Assembly: GCA_003427395.1 (NCBI GenBank) | Contig: BFEA01000057.1 | Coordinates: 1,271,135-1,310,059, forward strand | DNA: 38,925 nt | From: Chara braunii | Lineage: Eukaryota; Streptophyta; Charophyceae; Charales; Characeae | Direction of reading: 5' to 3' | Shown here: positions 1-10,135 of the stretch, one piece after another | Numbering within the stretch: the stretch's first letter is position 1 | Layout of the letters: every line of letters begins with the position of its first letter | Notes under the pieces: model-generated | Seen by the model: only the letters and a program-made list of their open reading frames with translations | Told to the model about the DNA's origin: nothing | The model's database searches: none | Position numbers and translations under genes: made by a program

Positions 1-115
1 GTATGTTCAGGGCTGCATTACAACATTGATTGTTCGGATCACTGGTATCTAAGTCTTCCGCTGTGCTATCTTATACTTTGTATTGAAAGGTCGGTTCTTG
101 TTCTGGTCTGCACCT
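1..115 (-). repeat. LTR fragment related to the LTR of element C
   Basis: Read on the plus strand, this stretch resembles the reverse complement of about 31440-31535, inside the 3' LTR of element C. Shared landmarks in the same order are a GTATGTT start, a CTGC(A/G)TT block, ACATTGATTG and CTATCTTATACT. It is diverged and cut by the window edge, and similarity stops before the CT microsatellite. It is probably the U5-side end of an LTR of the same or a sister family. The alignment was made by eye, so boundaries are approximate. Confidence 0.5.
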
Positions 116-128
116 ATACGGTATGCAA

Positions 129-130
<2 letters not shown>

Positions 131-189
<59 letters not shown>
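131..189. repeat. (CT)n microsatellite
   Basis: This is an uninterrupted CT dinucleotide run of about 59 bp. The serine/leucine-rich open frames that cross it are artefacts of the repeat. Confidence 0.98.
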
Positions 190-191
<2 letters not shown>

Positions 192-1047
192 GCCTCCACC
201 TGGACGGAAAGCCACACCAGGAGCCAGCAGAATGTTGGCATGACCTTCTTGTGGAAAGAAAAACACTCTCATCAATGCATGAATCTGGTAGTCTTTCCTG
301 CTGTGGGTTCGTTCTCTCTAATTAATCTTAAAAGAAAAAGAAAAAAAAACTTCCCTTCAATCAGCCCACAATTTGAAGCCAAGGATGAGAGAAGAAATAA
401 TGACAATCATTGTTTCCTCATAACAGTTGCAGCAGCAGCCCAATCAGCGCTGAGTGAACCTCAAACTCGATCAGGGCCGGTTTCAACTCTCTATTCTATT
501 GAAGGCATAATGTAAAATTTGCATATCTCTATAATAAATTATTATCTTCTTCTCAATCTTCTTTTCATTATAAATTGATTCTATTTATAGATAGTTTTAT
601 ATTTCAACTCTTAAATCCTATTGCACTTCCTAATTGGAAGTGTCAGCTTCGGAACTGTCTCCAGTTCAGCATTCGTGAGGGCACAAGATGCTTGTTTCCA
701 CGAGTACTGCCACACCATTTCGTGACCTGTGCCCTCAGGTATCCAGCGCACTCGCTGGTGCATCATCCTGTCTTTTCTCTCACTTTCTGTCTGGAGCTAG
801 CCCACATGACTGAGCGGATCGCGGTCCCACTCATTTGGTCATCAGAGGTGGTAAAGAGGTTGAATCTTCCGCCAGAATATGGGAAAATGCATCACTTGCA
901 TTTGCTCGCCAGTGAGGGGGTAAAAAGAATCAGCAGCTGGAAGGGAAAATATACACAGCCATATTCGTGATCCAAAGTGGGCTGGTCAGCCCTCACTCAA
1001 AAGTAAGTCGGTGAAACGATCCTTCAGCAAGAACATGGATAGATACA

Positions 1048-1049
<2 letters not shown>
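190..1049. other. Unassigned DNA, no supported gene
   Basis: It contains short open frames only, with no recognisable domain, no codon-use signal and no matching neighbour. AT-rich stretches near 520-600 and a short A-rich tract near 330-350 are the only visible texture. Confidence 0.5.
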
Positions 1050-1104
<55 letters not shown>

Positions 1105-1110
1105 ATATAT
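1050..1110. repeat. (AT)n microsatellite
   Basis: This is a run of AT dinucleotides, with a GTGT interruption near 1101. The repeated isoleucine-tyrosine open frame across it is not a gene. Confidence 0.97.
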
Positions 1111-2543
1111 TCCTCTGTGCCCTGCTGCGCAGTATGTCTTTTACCAGGGTTCACCCACCATTAACCACGGAATCGGAGCATCTACTCGTAGGACCAAGAT
1201 TGATCTTAGATAGTATGCACCTGGCTGCGATCTCAAGCAGGTTCCAGTCACCATATGCCTCGGCATATCAACTTTCTTTTGCTCCATTAGGTCGCTTTCG
1301 ACACGTAATTAGTGGGCTCCTGATTGGGCCTTCCGCGTGTACTAATCAGAATCACGTACCAGTCAATGGGGTCCCCACTCCACCATTGTCATCGTTGGCA
1401 GGTAAGAGAGAGCTCGCCCCCGCATTCTCGGGGCGCGTGTACACGAATCTGGCGCACATTAATGTCGTCGTGAAAGATTTCTTTTACAGAGCGTGGCTTC
1501 CCTGAATGCCTCCAGACGCGATCCACTCTTCATGCGTGATTAGAGCTCCACCCATGTGCATCTGCCCTGGACAAGCCAGAGCACAAGGCTCTCGGGCGTG
1601 TTTGTGACCAGGCTTCTCTCCAGGCTCATGCGCTGAGATGAAAGGAGCCGCTTGTGCTCCTCGTGCTCGTGGGTGAGCGCCACATTGCGAAACCTTGATT
1701 GGTAGAAGCGTACCTCCCCCTTCTCATCAACTATTACCGCGCTGCAGTCCGACAGGGATCTCGTCTTGGTTCACGTGCTCACAAGTGAGCGCTCACTTGT
1801 GTGCTCAGCGCAGCTGGAATCATAGGGAAAAGCATGGTCATTTCGCCTGACTATTCGGCAACAAGGATGTGAGAATGAATCTGCAGCTAGTTCGCGGAAA
1901 GGTACACCACAATAGATTATCCGTAGTTCGTTAATTGGTCGCTGATTGGTTACTGCACACTGAATGGCGGGGAAAGATCCCCGTTCACAATGCCGACGTT
2001 ACCTCGCCTACTGTGACTGTGACTGTCGTGCTAGCGACCACGCTTCACGAACGAGCTCGGGGTCCAACGGCTCGATCGCTGCGTTCGCTGTGGTTCCCTG
2101 CCCAAGCGCTGCGTTCTTTCTCCTCGCCTGTCCCGTCGTCTCTCGTTTTCCCCCCCCCACACAAGCGGCCGTCATAGCTACCGTCGAACAGGTACTTTCG
2201 CTGCATTCTCTGCGATCGCTTGCCCCTGCGCACCGTTCCCTCTGGTCGCCCCGTTACCGAATGCCCCCCCCCCCGATACACCTGCTATGGTTATATCCAA
2301 TATGGACTGCAGTCCTCCCCCGCTCCTGGCCCGGCCCACGGTATCTAAGGAATCCCCAGACTCGGGGTAAGTAAATAATCCTGGCAAAAATCCATCGCGA
2401 GTTTTTTTTAATAAAATTCAATCAAATAATAATTGAACTTCCATCTCGAATGGTTTTTATAGAATTTAATCAAACAATAAATAATCACTGTCTTTCTTTT
2501 CTTTTATTATTTTTAATTATTTTCTCACTTTCAATTCCATTAT
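1111..2543. other. Unassigned DNA with donor-like motifs and a palindrome
   Basis: No gene is supported. The stretch contains donor-like motifs (CAG/GTA type) at 1402 and 2192 and a GGTAAGTAA at 2366, poly-C runs near 2151 and 2263, and a perfect palindrome at 1780-1801. From 2400 to 2543 it is AT-rich. It may be degraded LTR material, but I could not align it to a specific copy. Confidence 0.4.
1780..1801. repeat. 22-bp perfect palindrome
   Basis: The left arm CACAAGTGAG and the right arm CTCACTTGTG are exact reverse complements around a central CG. It can form a cruciform or a 10-bp hairpin, or serve as a dyad protein-binding site. No function is inferred. Confidence 0.85.
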
Positions 2544-3611
2544 TGGAAATAATCTGAGAAACGAGCCCTCAAGTGGCCCTACCAGACATCACATTGTTCT
2601 GGGCTAAGACCCCAGCAAGCCAAGTGCCCGCCCTAAGTGAAGGCGGGCCTGAATATTCGTCACAGGCCAAATTCGACATTTCCATATGTGGGTATTCAGG
2701 CTCTGGCAGCGCNTCAGTTGGTTGAGTGANCGCGCGAGCCTCACTAAGCTGCGTCGTACANTTGGCCCAGGCCACGAAANTTGTGCCTGNGCATATACAC
2801 ACNAAGCAGGNCCGATACATTGAGAAGCAGGCCGTCNGCCTTTGGGAAAAGCAGTACNGCNGACGCATCTATCCGGGGCCCCTNCACAGATACAGCCAAC
2901 AGCCAGGCCGTGCTCAACTGAAAAGGGCCCAGGCCCTCAACTGTAAGTCTCGGGCCTGGGCACAGGGTCTGGGGCCCAACCGGAAGTTTCTGGAAGCTTC
3001 CAGCCAGGCCACCCGCAGCATCGAAGAGGCTGACACTTCCATAAAGGAAGTGAGGCAGCCCAGGCCAGACATTCTGGCCAGCGTTAGCTATGCGGAAGTG
3101 CTGCCAAGGGCGCTGACGGAGCGCGAGTGGTGAGGTGGGGCGCTGCAGGGCAGCGGGGTGCAGGCGGCCATAGCCGGGCTGCTAGGCGCCAGGGGGTACA
3201 GCGGATGATTGGATGGTCTTCAGGGAGAGAGGCGCTGTGTGGGGTAATCAAGGTCTGATTGAGGGTGACGAGATACGTGCCCGGTACATGAAGAGAGGTC
3301 GCCGATGGTGTTGACAGTCATGTACATTGGTCTTCGTGAGCCGAAGTGATCCTGTTGTGTGAACCAGCTGTAGAGTAGGATAGTGTGGTAGAGTAGGCGG
3401 GGCGCTGTGCGCCAGATAGAGAGAGCGACTCTGGATACTGTGTTGGTGTGGCCTACGGCCTTGGACATTAGCTCAATACTTCATTGTATTGCTCTTTATG
3501 GATGGTTTTCTCGGTGCATTCGTACTCTCTACTTGGGATACTACTACTTGCTCAGCTGTGTGATTTCACAACTTGGTTTTATGTATATCGCTCACTCTCA
3601 TATTCCTTTCA
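2544..3611 (+). mobile_element. Solo-type LTR, Ty3/gypsy A/B family (copy 1)
   Basis: It aligns end to end with the better-bounded LTR at 20346-21451. The start TGGAA, the block around ACGAGCCCTC, the 'GCCCGCCCTAAGTGAAGG' block, the TGAGGTGGGGCGCTGCAGGG block and the terminal CTCATATTCC..CA are all shared in order. There is no polypurine tract before it and no primer binding site after it, so it is either a solo LTR or one cut from its element. A convincing 5-bp target duplication is not visible (ATTAT before, ATAAG after). About eleven single ambiguous bases fall between 2712 and 2884. Confidence 0.75.
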
Positions 3612-4088
3612 ATAAGGAAAATAATGAATAATTTCCTCAAGAACGAATCCCGATAAAATTTAAATAATTAGCAATTATCCCATTTTTCTCGCCCCTCCTA
3701 TTCCTTTTAATTCTTTTTTCCCCACTTTAATTTTTTATATTAAAATTAATAAAATTTGAGGCGTCATTTCGGCACCAATCGTATGCAGCAAAAGTGTCGT
3801 GCCAAGGCCTATGTCCGCCTTCTCGTCCCGCGGCTAGTCACTTCGGGATTAGGCTTGGAACGGACGAAAACAATAGGCACTAGGCGCAGCAAGCGTGCCC
3901 TGTTCCTTTCGTTGATTTCAAGGGTCAGTGTCAATACTCAACGCGGGGGATTTTAGGGGTCTCTTTCGGACCCCTAATTTTTTTCGATGGATCCGATGAA
4001 ACTCCCGGTCAATCCCTCTTTAGGCACTTAATCCAAGGCCCAATCCATCGAAATTCGGGTGGCCGACTAACCTTGCCGCCCGACAGCG
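3612..4088. other. Unassigned spacer between two LTR copies, with inverted repeats
   Basis: No gene is supported. It begins AT-rich. It contains a hairpin with 9-bp arms TTAGGGGTC (3953-3961) and GACCCCTAA (3969-3977), and a second, wider pair of 11-bp arms at 3982-3992 and 4043-4053 around CGATGGAT/ATCCATCG. It separates the solo-type LTR from the truncated LTR of element A. Confidence 0.5.
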
Positions 4089-4609
4089 TCATGCTGCTGC
4101 GTTGTGGCTAGTGCGCTTGCGGGGCGCGTTGAGGTGAGGTGGGGCGCTGCAGGGCAGTGGAGCGCGGGAAACCATAGCCGGGCTGCTGGGCGCTAGGGGG
4201 TAAGAGGGCGATTCGTGGTCTTCAGGAAGGAGGCGAGTGCGTGGGTGATCAAGGTCTGATGAGGGTGACAAGATACGTACCTCGTGCATGAAGAGAGGTC
4301 GGCTATGGCGATGACATCATGTACATTGGTCTTCGAGAGTCGAAGTGAGCCTGTTGTGTAAATAGAGCTGCAGGTAGGATAGTTGAGTGGAGTAGGCTGG
4401 GCGCTGGGCACCAGAGAGAGATGAGCGACATTGGAAACTGTGTTGGTGTGGCCTGAGGGCTTGAACATTGGCTCATTACTTCATTGTATTGCTCTATTTG
4501 GATGGATTCTCGGTGCGTTTGTGCTCTCTGCTTGTACACGACTACTTGGACATCTGTGTGATTTCGCAACTCGGTTTCCTGTATATCTTTCACACTCATA
4601 TTCCTTGCA
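4089..4609 (+). repeat. 5'-truncated LTR of element A
   Basis: It is very similar to about the last 520 bp of the LTR at 20346-21451, from the GGCTAGTGCGCTTG block through GGTGTGGCCTGAGGGCTTG to the terminal TTCCTTGCA. It ends in CA three bases before a primer binding site, which identifies it as a 5' LTR. Roughly the first half of the LTR, including the U3 start, is missing upstream of 4089. Confidence 0.85.
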
Positions 4610-4612
4610 ATT

Positions 4613-4627
4613 TGGTATCAGAGCTGG
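4613..4627 (+). other. Primer binding site, initiator tRNA-Met type
   Basis: TGGTATCAGAGC follows the LTR end after three bases. This is the standard complement of the 3' end of plant initiator tRNA-Met, the usual reverse-transcription primer of plant LTR retrotransposons. It fixes the direction of element A (plus strand) and the LTR boundary. Confidence 0.9.
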
Positions 4628-5902
4628 TTCGTGATCGCCGCTAACTCGACACTGGCGACGTTGTTACTTGGTGCGCTGAGATGCTTCTATGCAGTAAGGA
4701 TACATTGACGCTGGTTTGATATAACGGGGCCCACGTAGAGGGGCCGGACGCTGGAAGGTTGTGGTGACAGCGTGAGAGCTGTGGCGACAGCGGATGTATG
4801 TATGGTGATGAGAGCATGCTGATGTGGCATTTTGGTTGAGGTGGCACTACATTGCGTTGTGGGTGGTACCGAGGCTACGACCGGTTATCGAAATGCATGT
4901 CAACTCAATTGGTGAGAAATTTGTGGTTGTGGGTAGCTATCTCCAGGTACGTTGTTCCCATTCCTTATCTACCCTCTCAATCTCTTTTTAACGCGAGGAA
5001 GCGAGTCCAACCTTGAGTGTCCTCTCTTTTGTGTGACGAGTCGTGTGCACTCTACTTGAGAGACGACATTCTTCTCGGTGGCGAATCTGGCAGGAGAGAG
5101 AGGTGCCTTTGAAGGGCCCTGGTCGAAGCACGGGTCACAGTCAGCATGCCAACCCATGAGAGTCGTACACGCAGGCCATGTTGCTTTGTCCTTTGAGGCT
5201 CTTTGTTGCACTGATAGAAGGGGTGTGCGGACTGACCAGTCCTATGCAGACATTCCTAGACCGTGTATAAATATTTCTGCTTGGGGTCTGAACTGTCCAC
5301 TGGCTGTGATCGTTGTCCTGATTGCGACGTTAAACAATTCCTGAGAACTCTTGGGGACTGTCCTTAAATTGCCTCTTGATCAGCCATATCAGTGAAACGT
5401 AAGGCTCGTCGCACGCGAGGATAAAGAACGGGCAACTTTGGTCATAAGCATACCTCTTGGGGACAGAGGTGGGCCACAAATGCACACCGTAGACACTGCC
5501 ACTCGATGATGCTCACAAGCACGTTGGATACAGGGGAAGGAGATTCCAATTGAGGACTCAACTGGCAAACACTATCATACCCATGGTGCATACATCTGCT
5601 CACATTAGTTTATTTTTATTTTGATCAGTTGGTTCACAGATTGCTGACACCTAACAGACAGCCTAAAGTAGGACTGTAATATTCTACCATAGTCAGTTCT
5701 TCTCAAACCTTTTGTAGAGAATTAATCAGGATAGAAGTAGAATATGTGTATAGTCTGTGTAGATGCTGTTGATACCGCTTGAACAGAAGTGAAGGTAACT
5801 CGCCGGATATTATTTTCATTTTATTTATTTTTAGAACCGGTCAGACGCATGTTGCAGTAGGTTCCAGAGTGGCCACTAGTGTAGACAGCATCTGCCTAGC
5901 TG
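4628..5902 (+). other. Untranslated leader of element A
   Basis: This is about 1.3 kb between the primer binding site and the first gag methionine, with only short unrelated open frames. It holds a donor-like CAG/GTACGT at 4947 followed by a pyrimidine-rich stretch, and a TATA-like TGTATAAATA near 5263. The length is long but acceptable for a plant Ty3/gypsy leader. I cannot exclude another inserted repeat here. Confidence 0.5.
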
Positions 5903-7813
5903 ATGAGTGGATCAGAGGGTGGTGAAGGTTCAGCTGACAACCGAAGGCAGACTAGGCGTGACACGCACAGAGTACCTTTAGTGTTCCACGTCCTGTTACC
6001 AGGAGACGAGAGAAGGCTTAGGGTCGAAGCAAGGGCCCGTCATCTTGAGACTGTGAGGGAAACTGCAACAGCCGTAGAGAGAACGTTGGCAGCAGCAGCG
6101 GCTAGCGCAGTGGCAATGGCTACAGCTGCGGCATCAACTACAACAACCTTGAGGGAAGCTGCAGCAGCTATAGAACGTTGGCAGCAGCTGTAGAGAGAAC
6201 GTTGGCAGCAGCAGCGGCTAGCGCAATAGCAATGGCTACATCTGCGGCATCAACTACAGCAACCTCGTTCGGTTTCTCGTTGGGAATGCCGAACACCACA
6301 GGACAGTCCATTTCCAGTACAATAGGGTCCCAGGCCAGTCAGATGGCGGGCTTGCAGTCCAGCTCGCCGCCTCCACGCACTAGGGAGCAGGTGGACCTCC
6401 AGCAAGTAGAAAGGATCCGCTTAAGGCTAGAGGAGGAACTGAAGAAAGCTACCAACAGGGAGAATGAGATTATAAATAAAAGTATTAGACTAGAGAGTAG
6501 AGAGGCAAACAAAGCTGCACTAGAGGGGTTAGATGACTCAACCCTTGACGACACCGCAAGGATTCTTAAGGCGAGCACCCTATCCATGCACGCGTACATG
6601 GACAGCAAACTGGACGCTATCCAGGACACCCTACACCAGATCCTGAATGCGATGCATAGGCTAGGAATCAGGCCAGCAGCTTTGCCATCGCTGCCATTCT
6701 CAGTGATGACAGGCCCGTATCCGCCCATGTCTGGTACCACACCAAGTGGTACTTCAGCAGCAGCCCTATCTCAGACTGTTGCTTCTTCTTGTGGTCCAAC
6801 GGCGGGTGCTACACCCCAGCCGCCACCTGTCTCACTAGTGGGACAACAACAACCATGGTACCCCAAGACCCCACTGAAACCACCCGCCACCTTCTCAGAG
6901 ATAACAAGGAGGTTCTCGACACTTGGTTGAGAACGATTTCAGTATGGGTAAGGGCGAAGAGGACACTGGTAGAGGAGGAAGTGATAATTGTTGCATCCTA
7001 CCTAGAGGGTTCAGCAACTCGCTGGCTAAATGGATTGGTAGCCTCAAAAGGGTTCGGCAGGAACATGGGTGACTGGGCCAAGACCCATACCCTTGAGAGC
7101 TTTATGGATCTGGTGGAGGCGCATTGGCACAACCCTCAGCAGGCACAGATTGCCACTGATGGGTTACTAAAGCTTGATACTAGGCGGTACAAGTCTGTGC
7201 GAGAGCTTACCACAACCGTAGAGCGTTTGATTGTCGTTCCATGGGTGGAGTACAATCCGCAGGTCTTATTGACCATGTTCTTGAGGTGTCTTCCCACAGA
7301 CATCAAGAACTTATTGGCCAGCGAGGCTCGACTAGAGTATCACACTTTTGAGACCTTCAGCAAGAAGGCCCTAGATTTAGAGGCTACGATGGGTGGTGCT
7401 CAAACCCCCCCTACAAATTGATGATGGTTGATTCCGAAGGAAATCAAACTAAGATCGTTGATGTTTCTGACCTTGTGGATAGTTCAAAGTTTGACGACGG
7501 GGATAGTGTTCAAGGCTAAGCTAGGTGGCCGCGACAAGGGCGGTCAACAGAGAAGTCAGGGGCAAACCGCAAGAGCCGGTTTGGATCAAGATGTGTGGCG
7601 GGACCGTTACCAACGAGGGGCTTGCATAAACTATGCTGAGTATTAGTCTGGGACCTCTACGAGCTCCAGCTCGGGAAACATCTAGGGCCAGTAGAAGTTG
7701 TAGGTGCTTCTACTCTTGTTGAAGTGGGTGATGTACCCTATCCGTTTCAAGAGTTGGCCGAAGCTATTGACTGCTTAGTCACCCTACAAACGCATCTGGA
7801 CCCAACTACTATG
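5903..7813 (+). pseudogene. gag: Gag polyprotein of element A, broken
   Basis: This is the structural capsid-nucleocapsid precursor that would package element RNA in cytoplasmic virus-like particles. Frame 1 (5903-6193) gives a charged start and an Ala/Thr-rich stretch. The frame then shifts because of a 116-bp duplication and continues at 6178-6930 with a coiled-coil-like part (EEELKKATNRENEI) and a Pro/Ser/Thr-rich linker. A second shift near 6900 leads to the retrotransposon gag core (about 6900-7421), with LRTISVWV, ARWLN-like SATRWLNGL, AHWHNPQQAQ and LRCLPTDIK blocks shared with element B. A nucleocapsid finger follows near 7620, but it reads CINY where the second Cys is expected and then stops at 7646. 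It is non-functional as read. Confidence 0.8.
6074..6264 (+). repeat. Frame-breaking 116-bp tandem duplication in gag
   Basis: About 75 bp starting GTAGAGAGAACGTTGGC at 6074 recur at 6190 with few changes, an offset of 116 bp. Since 116 is not a multiple of three, the duplication accounts for the switch from the 5903 frame to the 6178 frame. The repeat encodes the Ala-rich peptide AAAAASA(V/I)AMAT. Confidence 0.85.
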
Positions 7814-7909
7814 TAACCATTTGGCGTTTGCGTTCAAATTTGTGTTTGAAAGCGGATTCAAATTCGAACGCCGTTCAATTTTTTTATTTTTTTATTTATT
7901 TTTTAAGAG

Positions 7910-7960
<51 letters not shown>

Positions 7961-7971
7961 CTTGCTATGGT

Positions 7972-8030
<59 letters not shown>

Positions 8031-8035
8031 CTATC

Positions 8036-8086
<51 letters not shown>

Positions 8087-8088
8087 CT

Positions 8089-8134
<46 letters not shown>

Positions 8135-8322
8135 GTCTATCTATCTCTCCCTCCCCCTATGGTGCTCTCTCTCTCACTCTCTCTCTCTTTCTCTCTCCAT
8201 CACTGCGCGTGTGAACGCTGTAGGCCGCATTTTTTTTTTTTTTTTTGAAATGCGGAATTGAACGGCACGTTCGGTGGGCGTTCATTCCGTTCAAAAATTC
8301 AGCGGAAGACCCGCGTTCAATG
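7814..8322. mobile_element. 509-bp insertion of unknown type inside element A
   Basis: Comparison with the element B protein shows that the element A frame runs up to the ATG at 7811-7813 and resumes, in the same frame, right after a second ATG at 8320-8322. The conserved ILC.MDxSE.L block follows. The stretch between is foreign. Its flanks are rich in GTTCAA/TTGAAC motifs: GAACGCCGTTCAA on the left, and TTGAACGGCACGTTC plus CGTTCATTCCGTTC on the right. These form imperfect inverted repeats around a simple-sequence core. The ATG pair may be a 3-bp target duplication. It resembles a small non-autonomous transposon; no coding capacity and no known family are recognised. Confidence 0.55.
7911..8200. 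repeat. Compound (CT)n / (CTAT)n microsatellite
   Basis: CT runs at 7911-7958 and 7972-7994 are followed by about 150 bp of CTAT tetranucleotides with a few CTTT, CTGT and CTCT interruptions, then more CT. A T-run follows near 8230-8247. It forms the core of the insertion at 7814-8322. The long Ser/Leu/Tyr open frames over it are artefacts. Confidence 0.97.
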
Positions 8323-8860
8323 AGTGCACGATTACACAGTCCATCTATACTTTGTATGTTGGATGAGTCTGAAGCCTTAGACGACCTTCAAGGTGAGTGG
8401 TCGGCAAGGGACCCTGAGTCCTAGGTGGCACTAAGTCGGGTGTAGCGCCTTAGTAGACCGGTAGCATCTACTTTGGCCAACAAAGAGCGCATGATCGTAG
8501 AGGACTACATTAAGGACGTGGCCTGCACTTTCTCCTATCCAGAGAGGAGATCTTAATCATAGAATTTCATTCCTGGTGAGCGACGAATTGCCTTTCGATA
8601 TGTTGTTAGGCATGTACTACCTTGAGGTTGCCAAGCCCCAGTTCGACTGGGACAAGAAGGTGCCAAAGCAGGAGTTGCCTAATGGGAGAACCGTTATACT
8701 GACTAAGTACAAAGCCAGTAGGTTAATTGACTCTTATGGGTGCCTATGCGCATCTGCGTTCTATAATTATTACAAACAGAACCAAGACGAAGGTATGTAC
8801 CTAGTCTATGTCTCTAAGAAAGGGGAGGTCATTAAAAAAAAACAGAGATAGAGAACATCA
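8323..8860 (+). pseudogene. Protease remnant of element A, active site deleted
   Basis: The first codons match the linker before the protease in element B (ILCMLDESEALDDL here, ILCSMDVSESLEEL in B). The region that carries the Asp-x-Gly active site in B is absent. The sequence passes from the linker through two stops to VASTLANKER, which corresponds to VASTLSNKH in B, well past the active site. From 8576 the C-terminal flap and body are readable (SDELPFDMLLGMYYLEVAKPQFDW is the conserved stretch). The retropepsin-like enzyme that would cut Gag-Pol is therefore dead. Confidence 0.75.
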
Positions 8861-9540
8861 TCACTTAGTACCCTAATCTGTTTGAGGAGCCTACAGGAGT
8901 CCCAGACAAGGAGGTTGTCCATGCCATAGAGATCATCCCAGGTGGCAAGACACCTAAAGGGAGAATCTATAGAATGGCTCCGACTAAGTTGAACGAGCTT
9001 CGGCAACAACTAGGTTGGATACGGCCTAGCACCTCCCTCTTTGGCTCACCAGTATTATTTGTCCCAAAGAAAGGGGGATCACTAAGGATGTGCATTGATT
9101 ATAGAGGCCTCAATGCCATCACTGTTAAGAACACAGAGCCTCTACCGTGCATCGACGACCTATTGGATAGGGTGCAGGGATGTAAGTACTATACTGAGAT
9201 AAACGTAAAATCCAGCTACCATCAGATTGCTATAAGACCAGAGGACCAACACAAAAACGCATTCCAGACCAGGTACGGTCTTATACGAGTTTGTGGTGAT
9301 GCCCTTTGGCCTTTGCAATGCGCCGGGTATATTCCAACATGCCATGAATAGGATCTTCCATGACTACTTAGATAAGTTCATCGTCGTCTACCTCGATGAT
9401 ATACTTATCTTTAGTAAGACTTTCGAGGAACATGCCCAACATGTAGACAAGGTACTTTCACTCCTTCGGCAACACAAGTATAAGATAAACTTAGAAAAAT
9501 GCGAGTTCGGTCGCAGTCTCCGTGGATGGGATTAGGCCCG
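8861..9540 (+). pseudogene. Reverse transcriptase of element A, frameshifted
   Basis: This domain would copy element RNA to DNA. It opens with the conserved entry region (GRIYRMAPTKLNELRQQL, then [11 protein letters not shown] and LRMCIDYRGLN). ITVKNTEPLPCIDDLLD follows. Near 9285 a single shift moves the reading to a second frame with VVMPFGLCNAPGIFQ, and the catalytic YLDD is intact at 9389-9400. KYKINLEKCEFG follows, then a small deletion and a stop at 9535. The catalytic residues are retained but the domain cannot be read through. Confidence 0.85.
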
Positions 9541-10135
9541 AAGATGCGAATGTGGCTAGCATACATGACTGGCCACACCCCCAATCTGTGAGTGAGGTCA
9601 GATCATTCTTGGGAATGTGTGGTTATTACCGCAACGAACTGTAGTACAATTGCATCTCCCTTGACTGATCTAACTCCACTTGATATGCCATGGGAATGGA
9701 CCGCCACGTGTGAGGCAGCGTTCAAGCGTTTGAAGCATGCACTCACACACCATGAGGTTCTCATGGTACCGACCCGCAAAGGTCGTTTGTTGTAACCACT
9801 GACGCAAGCCAATACGACATTGGGGCAGTGTTGCCTCGGCATGAAGGGAAAAAGTTGAGACCGGTCGAGTATATGAGCAAAACGATGCCATCAAAGAAGT
9901 TGGCAAAATCCACCTATGAGAGGGAACGCTATGCCCTCTACAAGGCACGTGTCCACTGGAGGCACTATTTGTTAGGAAGGTTGAGAACTGACCATCAGAC
10001 CCTCGAGTAGATCAAGACACAACTGGTTCTCTTCGATGCACTCAAACGCTGGATTGAAGTCATAGATCAGTATGATTTCAAACTAGACTATGTGAAAGAA
10101 GAGTACAACAACGTTGCAGATGCATTGTCTCGTAG
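9541..10135 (+). pseudogene. RT connection and RNase H of element A, broken
   Basis: SVDGIRPEDANVASIHDWPHPQ and RSFLGMCGYYR mark the end of RT and the connection. A frame change follows (9592-9795), with LTDLTPLDMPWEWT and CEAAFKRLKHAL. A further shift leads to the RNase H start TTDASQYDIGAVL near 9798, then RPVEYMSKTMPSKKLAKSTYERERYAL. Compared with B, a few residues are missing between LLGR and RTDHQTL, and a TAG follows at 10008-10010. The domain ends at NNVADALSRRADYLG, the usual Ty3/gypsy ADALSR signature. Confidence 0.8.

Noticed and set aside
575-1505. Two open frames of 131 and 164 codons
   Set aside because: No domain or family resemblance. The second crosses the AT microsatellite.
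2544-3611. A 5-bp target duplication around the solo-type LTR
   Set aside because: ATTAT and ATAAG share only three of five bases.
7821-8261. Long open frames over the CT/CTAT tract
   Set aside because: They are products of the simple repeat.
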